From Chloroflexota bacterium (GTDB taxonomy: Bacteria; Chloroflexota; JAHJIN01): 64,000 bases of DNA. The translations under genes were made by a program, and so were the position numbers. The stretch's first letter is position 1; each line of letters begins with the position of its first letter. The DNA is taken from positions 1 through 64,000 of the forward strand of contig JAHJIN010000484.1 of assembly GCA_018823415.1 (NCBI GenBank), in the 5' to 3' direction. The notes beneath the pieces are model-generated. The model had not been told where the DNA came from, did no database searches, and saw only the letters and a program-made list of their open reading frames with translations. Positions 60,053 through 64,000 of this stretch are shown here, one piece after another.

Positions 60053-61099
60053 CTACGATGTTTGTCTGGCGTGCTGGCTCAGGGCATATTCCAGGCCTTC
60101 CTGCAACGTCGCCAGGGTGGTGACGTGCGACAGGTCCAGGCCTAGGCCAACTAGCGTTTGGGCCACGTCGGCCCGAATGCCGGTGAGCACCGGCTCGGCG
60201 CCCAACAGCCACACGCCTTGCGCGGCCTGTAACAAGGCCCCGGCCACGGCTGTGTCGATGGTAGGCACGCCGGTAATGTCTACAATGGCTACGGTGGCCT
60301 GGTGCTCGGCGACGCCGTGCAACAGGGCCGCCGTGATCTGTTGGGCGCGCTGGCTATCAACCACCCCCACCAGCGGCAGGGCAATGACGCCCCTGGCCAC
60401 GGGCATGACCGGGCTACCCAGATTGTAGATAGTTTCGACCAGGCGTTGCTGAAGCTGATCGCGGGTCTGGAGTTCGGCCAGGAGTTGGTCTTTGCGCTCG
60501 TCGGCCAGTTGCCGGGCCATGTCGCGCTCTTGGGCCTGACCCAAAGCCCGGCGCATCTCGCGCGTCGAATAGCCAGCGGCCAGGGCCAGGCCCAGGCTGG
60601 TGGCCGCCACCGTGCCCAGGTCCACGTAAAAAGATGGGACATAGGCCGGCGCCAGCCAGCCGAACTCGTAGGCCAGTCCCACGCTGGCATAGATGGCGAT
60701 GTTGATAGCAGTCACCACCAGGCCACCGGACCCACCCAGCAACAGGTCGGCGAACACGATCCCGGCCAGGAGCAAGAGCACCGCGACGGTGTGCGGCCCT
60801 TCTATGATCAGGTAATAGGTGGGAACCAGGATCAACAGGCTGCCGATCAACAGGCCGGCGATGCGGACCTGGTCCTGGCGATTGCTCACATAGATCAGTG
60901 TCCCAACCCCGACCACGACTATTCCACCCAGGATGTCTAGCCAGGATCCCTGGTTTAGCACATAGGCAGCCACGGTGGTGCTCGTCACGAGCAGGCCCCC
61001 CAGGATAAGGATGGGGGCTATGATGCTGATCAGGCGTTGCCGCTGCTGATCCTCGACAGAGGCGGCTGATTGGGCTGGTATGGGCGGATTGGTTTCCAT
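60053..61099 (-). CDS. Membrane protein with RsbR-type STAS domain
   Basis: The 348-residue product has about six membrane segments (residues 25-190), a coiled-coil linker (RRALGQAQERDMARQLADERKDQLLAEL), then a STAS domain: SPVMPVARGVIALPLVGVVDSQRAQQITAAL and VDITGVPTIDTAVAGALLQAAQ. The pattern with Thr in IDT corresponds to the phosphorylation sites of RsbR in the stressosome. It could sense a membrane signal and pass it on by STAS/kinase partners, none of which are in the window. It lies between mtnP and cobO with spacing of 1-8 bases. Confidence 0.82.
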   Translation of the reverse strand: METNPPIPAQSAASVEDQQRQRLISIIAPILILGGLLVTSTTVAAYVLNQGSWLDILGGIVVVGVGTLIYVSNRQDQVRIAGLLIGSLLILVPTYYLIIEGPHTVAVLLLLAGIVFADLLLGGSGGLVVTAINIAIYASVGLAYEFGWLAPAYVPSFYVDLGTVAATSLGLALAAGYSTREMRRALGQAQERDMARQLADERKDQLLAELQTRDQLQQRLVETIYNLGSPVMPVARGVIALPLVGVVDSQRAQQITAALLHGVAEHQATVAIVDITGVPTIDTAVAGALLQAAQGVWLLGAEPVLTGIRADVAQTLVGLGLDLSHVTTLATLQEGLEYALSQHARQTS

Positions 61100-61100
61100 A

Positions 61101-61637
61101 TCAGTAGTCGATGCCTCGGCGGCTGGTGATGCCTTGCTGGTAAGGGTGCTTGATCATGCGCATCTCGGTCACCAGGTTGGCCACCTCGACGAGTTGAGGT
61201 GGCGCACCGCGCCCGGTAAGCACCAGTTCAACGTGCCGGGGCCGCTGGGCGATGAGGTCTAGCACCGGGTCCAACGGAATCAGTCCCCAATCCAGGGCCA
61301 CATTCACCTCATCCAGGATCACCAGGCCGTGTGCGCCGGCCTGTACCACCTGGCGGGCGTGGTCCAACGCTTCCTGGGCCATTTGCACGTCGATGGGATC
61401 GGGATCATGTGGGTCTACAAAACTGGCGCGCCCAAACTGGCGCAGCGTGATGTGGGGCTGGTGTGTCAGGGCGGTCAGTTCGCCATAGTGCGACCAGCCT
61501 TTCATGAATTGGATGATATAGACGTGGACTCCCTGCCCGGCGGCTCGCAGTGCCTGGCCCAACGCAGCGGTGGTTTTGCCCTTGCCCTCGCCGGTATAGA
61601 CCTGAACCAGGCCGATGGCTGGTTCTGGCTGGCTCAT
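61101..61637 (-). CDS. cobO: Cob(I)yrinic acid a,c-diamide adenosyltransferase
   Basis: CobO (BtuR/CobA type) transfers the adenosyl group of ATP to the cobalt of corrinoids, completing adenosylcobalamin cofactor. The 178-residue product has the P-loop VYTGEGKGKTTAALGQALRA, YIIQFMKGW, LVILDEVNVALDWGLI, and VLTGRGAPPQLVEVANLVTEM. ATG 61637 overlaps the response regulator stop in TGATG; a GTG 3 bases earlier is an alternative. No other cobalamin gene is present; salvage is possible. Confidence 0.93.
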   Translation of the reverse strand: MSQPEPAIGLVQVYTGEGKGKTTAALGQALRAAGQGVHVYIIQFMKGWSHYGELTALTHQPHITLRQFGRASFVDPHDPDPIDVQMAQEALDHARQVVQAGAHGLVILDEVNVALDWGLIPLDPVLDLIAQRPRHVELVLTGRGAPPQLVEVANLVTEMRMIKHPYQQGITSRRGIDY

Positions 61638-62383
61638 CACGCGCCATCCTTTGGCGTGCCATCCTTTGGCGCGCCATCCTCTGGCGTGGGCACCTGGAAC
61701 ACATAGCCCCGGCCGCGCACCGTGCAGACCAAATGCGGCTGCGATGGGTCCTCTTCGATGCTGCGCCGGATCATGCGAATGTGTACGTCCAGGGTGCGCG
61801 TGTCGCCCATCCAGTTGGTTTGCCAGATTTCTTCCATGATGGTTTGTCGGGTTACCACCTGGCCCGCGTGACGCACCAGCAAGACCAGCAGGTCATATTG
61901 CTTGGGTGTGAGCGTGACCGGTTGCCCGTTCTTGTGCACGAGTCGCCGCCCCAGGTCCAGCGTGAGGGGGCCGGCGTACAAGGGGGGCACGGCGCGGCGG
62001 TGCTGGCGCACCTGGCGAACCAATTTGCTCACAGCGTTCTTGAGATCTGTCGGAGGACAGGGCTTGACCAGGGCCACGCACAACGATAGCCCAATGGCGC
62101 TCTTGGTCAACTGCTGGGCGTGAGCTCGCGAAGCAGCAAACATGATGAGGGGCAGGGGCGGGGTCTGGTCGCGCAGGGCCGTGCAGATGGGCAAAAGGTT
62201 GTCGAGTTCCACCGTGGCATCCCACAGCACCAGGTCTGGCGGTTCTTGTTGCAAGCGTTGTAGGGCCTCTTGCTCGTCGGCTACGATGGCGACGCGATAC
62301 CAGCGGCGCGGCAATGCCTGATACGGAATGCCGGCCATGGGATCGGCGCTGCCAATGAGCAAGATGTGCTTGGGTCCAGGCAT
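61637..62383 (-). CDS. OmpR-type response regulator with degenerate receiver
   Basis: The 248-residue product has a receiver domain with IGSADP in place of the acidic pair, LVLWDATVELDN with the likely phospho-Asp, and ALVKPCPPTDL with the conserved Lys. The DNA-binding winged helix is complete: LTPKQYDLLVLLVRHAGQVVTRQ, WMGDTRTLDVHIRMIRRSIEED and VRGRGYVFQV. With one acidic residue missing, Mg2+ binding and phosphorylation may be altered. The C-terminus ends in a repeat-derived EDGAPKDGTPKDGA. No histidine kinase gene is nearby. ATG 62383 is chosen; a GTG at 62401 is an alternative. Confidence 0.85.
   Translation of the reverse strand: MPGPKHILLIGSADPMAGIPYQALPRRWYRVAIVADEQEALQRLQQEPPDLVLWDATVELDNLLPICTALRDQTPPLPLIMFAASRAHAQQLTKSAIGLSLCVALVKPCPPTDLKNAVSKLVRQVRQHRRAVPPLYAGPLTLDLGRRLVHKNGQPVTLTPKQYDLLVLLVRHAGQVVTRQTIMEEIWQTNWMGDTRTLDVHIRMIRRSIEEDPSQPHLVCTVRGRGYVFQVPTPEDGAPKDGTPKDGA
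61641..61685 (-). repeat. Three 15-bp tandem repeats encoding the regulator tail
   Basis: GCGCCATCCTTTGGC, GTGCCATCCTTTGGC and GCGCCATCCTCTGGC stand in tandem and encode EDGAP-KDGTP-KDGA at the C-terminus of the response regulator, just before its stop. Copy number could vary between strains without changing the frame. Confidence 0.8.
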
Positions 62384-62436
62384 GGGAGATTCGACCTGCA
62401 CTATCAGAGTTGTTGGAGCCGAGTGTGGGAATGAGA

Positions 62437-63303
62437 TCAGGCGATGGACGCAGTGGCATCAAGCGGGGTGCCATTGGCATCCAGAAACTCGACATCCCAG
62501 TTGGCGAAACGGGTAGCCATCACCTGGATGGCCGTCGGGTTGTTGTCGACGAGCAGAAATGGGCGGCCCAGGCGGCCGGCGGCTTCGCCAGTGGTGCCGC
62601 TGCCGGCGAAGAAATCTACTACCAGGTCCCCCGGGTTGGAAGATGCCTGCACGATGCGGGTGAGAATGCCCAATGGCTTTTGTGTGGGATAGCCGGTCTT
62701 TTCGTGCCCTGTGGGGCTGACGATGGTGTGCCACCAGGTATCGGTGGGCAGCTTGCCCCGGGCGGCCTTTTCTGGGCTGACCAGTCCCGGCGCCATGTAG
62801 GGGATCCGGTCCAGGTTGTCGGCGTTGAACACATAGTTGCTGGGGTCTTTGACGTAAAAGAGGATGTTGTCGTGTTTGGCCGGCCAACGCCGCCGAGATC
62901 GGCCGCCATAATCATAGGCCCAGATGATTTCGTTGATAAAGGACGCTCGGCCAAAGATCTGGTCCAGCAAGACCTTGGCATAGTGTACTTCGCGATAGTC
63001 CAGGTGCAGATACAAAGAGCCGTTCGGCGCCAGAACGCGATAGACCTCGCGCAGCCGGGGTTCCAAAAACTGTAAATAATCATCAAAGGCATCGGCAAAC
63101 GACTGCTGGCCGATGACGATGGAGCGATAGCGTGCCCCCTGGAACCCGGTGCGATCGCCTTCGTCGCTGCGGACGGTGGCAAGCTGGGTGCGGCTCTGGG
63201 CATGGCCGGTGTTAAAGGGCGGGTCGATATAGACGAGCGGCACCGATTCATCGGCCAGCCCACGCAGGATGTCCAGGTTGTCGCCCCAATACACCCGGTT
63301 CAT
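62437..63303 (-). CDS. DNA methyltransferase (beta-class, N6-adenine/N4-cytosine)
   Basis: The 288-residue product has the catalytic motif VYIDPPFNTG near residue 27 followed later by the SAM-binding DFFAGSGTTGEAA, the beta-class order of type III Mod and solitary methylases. Other segments are GSLYLHLDYREVHYAKVLLDQIFG, WAYDYGGRSRRRW and KTGYPTQKPLGIL. No restriction or partner gene is adjacent, so it is an orphan. ATG 63303 is preferred: the longer frame from 63339 begins within the promoter's -10 box, before the transcription start. Specificity unknown. Confidence 0.88.
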   Translation of the reverse strand: MNRVYWGDNLDILRGLADESVPLVYIDPPFNTGHAQSRTQLATVRSDEGDRTGFQGARYRSIVIGQQSFADAFDDYLQFLEPRLREVYRVLAPNGSLYLHLDYREVHYAKVLLDQIFGRASFINEIIWAYDYGGRSRRRWPAKHDNILFYVKDPSNYVFNADNLDRIPYMAPGLVSPEKAARGKLPTDTWWHTIVSPTGHEKTGYPTQKPLGILTRIVQASSNPGDLVVDFFAGSGTTGEAAGRLGRPFLLVDNNPTAIQVMATRFANWDVEFLDANGTPLDATASIA

Positions 63304-63339
63304 GGCTCCCACCAACCCGGCTCCCTGCCAGGCGTTCAT

Positions 63340-63368
63340 ATTATACCTTATGCTGTCTTTGCCAGCAA
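63340..63368 (-). promoter_or_regulatory. Promoter of the DNA methyltransferase series
   Basis: On the minus strand TTGCTG (63368-63363), a 17-bp spacer and TATAAT (63345-63340) are near-consensus. It faces away from the yjbQ promoter. Confidence 0.8.
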
Positions 63369-63390
63369 GCCCATTCGCATTGGGCCGGGG

Positions 63391-63419
63391 TTGCCTCTCT
63401 GGGGCTTGCGTGCTATAAT
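63391..63419 (+). promoter_or_regulatory. Promoter of yjbQ
   Basis: TTGCCT (63391-63396), a 17-bp spacer and TATAAT (63414-63419) lie 38 bases before the yjbQ start. Confidence 0.75.
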
Positions 63420-63456
63420 CAGGGCTGCGTTCTACTCTTTGCCAGGAGGTGTTTAC

Positions 63457-63876
63457 ATGGCTGTGGAGACTCGAACGATTGCGCTGCGCACGCGTGGGCA
63501 TTGCGATGTGCTGGATATTACAGAGCAGGTGCAGAACGCGCTGCTCGATACTGGCTTGCAGAACGGCCTGGTTATGGTCTTTGTGCCCGGTTCCACCGGC
63601 AGCGTCACCACCGTCGAGTACGAGCCCGGGCTGGAGGCCGATCTCAAGACGGCGCTGGATCGCCTGGTGCCCGTCGGCATTCCCTATCAGCATGACCATC
63701 GCTGGGCTGATGGCAACGGGCACGCCCATGTGCGCTCGGCCCTGATGGGGCCATCGCTCACGGTGCCGTTCGTGCGCGGCAAGATGACCCTGGGCACGTG
63801 GCAGCAGATCGTGTTTCTGGATTTCGACAATTGCTCTCGGTCCCGCGAACTGGTGATCCAGGTGTTGGGCGAATAG
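63457..63876 (+). CDS. YjbQ/UPF0047 family protein
   Basis: The 139-residue product has the family's pattern: VFVPGSTGSVTTVEYEPGLEADL, HDHRWADGNGHAHVRSALMGPSLTVPF and LGTWQQIVFLDFDN. The His-rich centre probably binds metal. Members have low thiamine-phosphate synthase activity in vitro, but their natural role is uncertain. The ORF track begins upstream in the promoter; ATG 63457 follows CCAGGAGG. The partial lipoprotein gene begins 3 bases after its stop. Confidence 0.92.
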   Translation: MAVETRTIALRTRGHCDVLDITEQVQNALLDTGLQNGLVMVFVPGSTGSVTTVEYEPGLEADLKTALDRLVPVGIPYQHDHRWADGNGHAHVRSALMGPSLTVPFVRGKMTLGTWQQIVFLDFDNCSRSRELVIQVLGE

Positions 63877-63879
63877 GCG

Positions 63880-64000
63880 GTGCCAGCCTTGCGCGCCCGA
63901 CTGGGGTCGCTAGGCCCGGCTTTGGTCCTGGTGCTGGCGGCTTGCACCCAGTCTGACAGCGCGCCAGCCCAGACGCCGGTCCTCGTTGTGGCATCTCCCA
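63880..64000 (+). CDS. Lipoprotein, N-terminal part only
   Basis: GTG 63880 opens a frame that runs off the window, not in the ORF track. It encodes LRARLGSLGPALVLVLAAC followed by TQSDSAPAQTP, a clear lipoprotein signal with LAAC lipobox and a typical linker start. The RBS is weak (GAATAGGCG). The rest of the gene is outside the window. Confidence 0.6.
   Translation, partial: MPALRARLGSLGPALVLVLAACTQSDSAPAQTPVLVVASP

Overview
The window looks like a chromosomal segment from a high-GC member of the Chloroflexota, probably related to Anaerolineae. The evidence is indirect: many secreted or lipid-anchored proteins with Thr/Pro-rich linkers, NBR1-type Ig domains, DUF1670 pairs, DUF2142 membrane proteins, dispersed palindromes including the type that encodes PSTGSGQA, and good -35/-10 promoters (TTGACA/TATAAT-like, 17-bp spacing). 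No rRNA gene was found to fix the taxonomy. About 60 genes are supported, and several start codons were moved downstream from the ORF track using ribosome binding sites, 4-bp overlaps and promoters.

Layout. 1-5.9 kb: the tail of a TnpB gene at the edge, then cutA, folE, a PDZ protein, a LysM protein, a selenocysteine tRNA gene on the minus strand, and rtcB interrupted by a 510-residue intein that sits directly before the metal-binding Cys. 5.9-8.8 kb: a DUF2142 membrane protein and a secreted four-repeat protein. 9.0-18.4 kb: an eight-gene minus-strand glycan operon (two GT4 glycosyltransferases, CapK-like ligase, DUF362, GNAT, DegT aminotransferase, flippase-like protein, radical SAM). 18.9-23.4 kb: a mono-heme cytochrome c and four tandem paralogous lipoprotein-like genes. 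23.5-26.8 kb: methyltransferase, GT4, trmFO. 26.8-27.75 kb: an insertion sequence whose transposase 3' end carries a 79-bp MITE-like insertion. 27.8-33.8 kb: an Ile-specifier T-box, GNAT, AlaX-type editing protein, a sugar nucleotidylyltransferase, a small ORF with all three Ile codons, and ileS with unusual signature motifs.

33.9-43.8 kb: a uridine-kinase-family protein, a pair of overlapping DUF1670 genes ending in a 17-bp perfect inverted repeat, an O-antigen-ligase-like protein with TPRs, two paralogous NBR1-Ig proteins, a YfcE-type phosphoesterase and a membrane protein. 43.9-46.8 kb: a small island with a frameshifted STAND NTPase gene, a frameshifted RAYT transposase gene and three copies of the palindrome CTTCCCGAAAGC/GCTTTCGGGAAG. 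46.9-54.3 kb: a minus-strand carbon-metabolism operon (aconitase, CPBP protease, NADP isocitrate dehydrogenase, ATP-citrate lyase beta and alpha), preceded by a leader with an early intrinsic terminator. 54.4-63.9 kb: a PrsA-like foldase, then a long minus-strand series (orphan DNA methyltransferase, response regulator, cobO, STAS protein, mtnP, a FtsW-PBP fusion whose transpeptidase domain has lost its catalytic motifs, DUF2270-DUF2179 protein), then yjbQ and a partial lipoprotein.

How the genes work together: ATP-citrate lyase with isocitrate dehydrogenase and aconitase converts citrate, 2-oxoglutarate and acetyl-CoA, the diagnostic half of the reductive TCA cycle, though lipid or acetyl-CoA supply is also possible. 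The glycan operon, Wzy-like protein and FtsW-PBP fusion point to cell-surface construction. Selenocysteine tRNA shows that the cell makes selenoproteins. Four frameshifts (STAND, RAYT twice, CPBP) lie at or beside short G/C-rich runs and may be sequence errors rather than decay.
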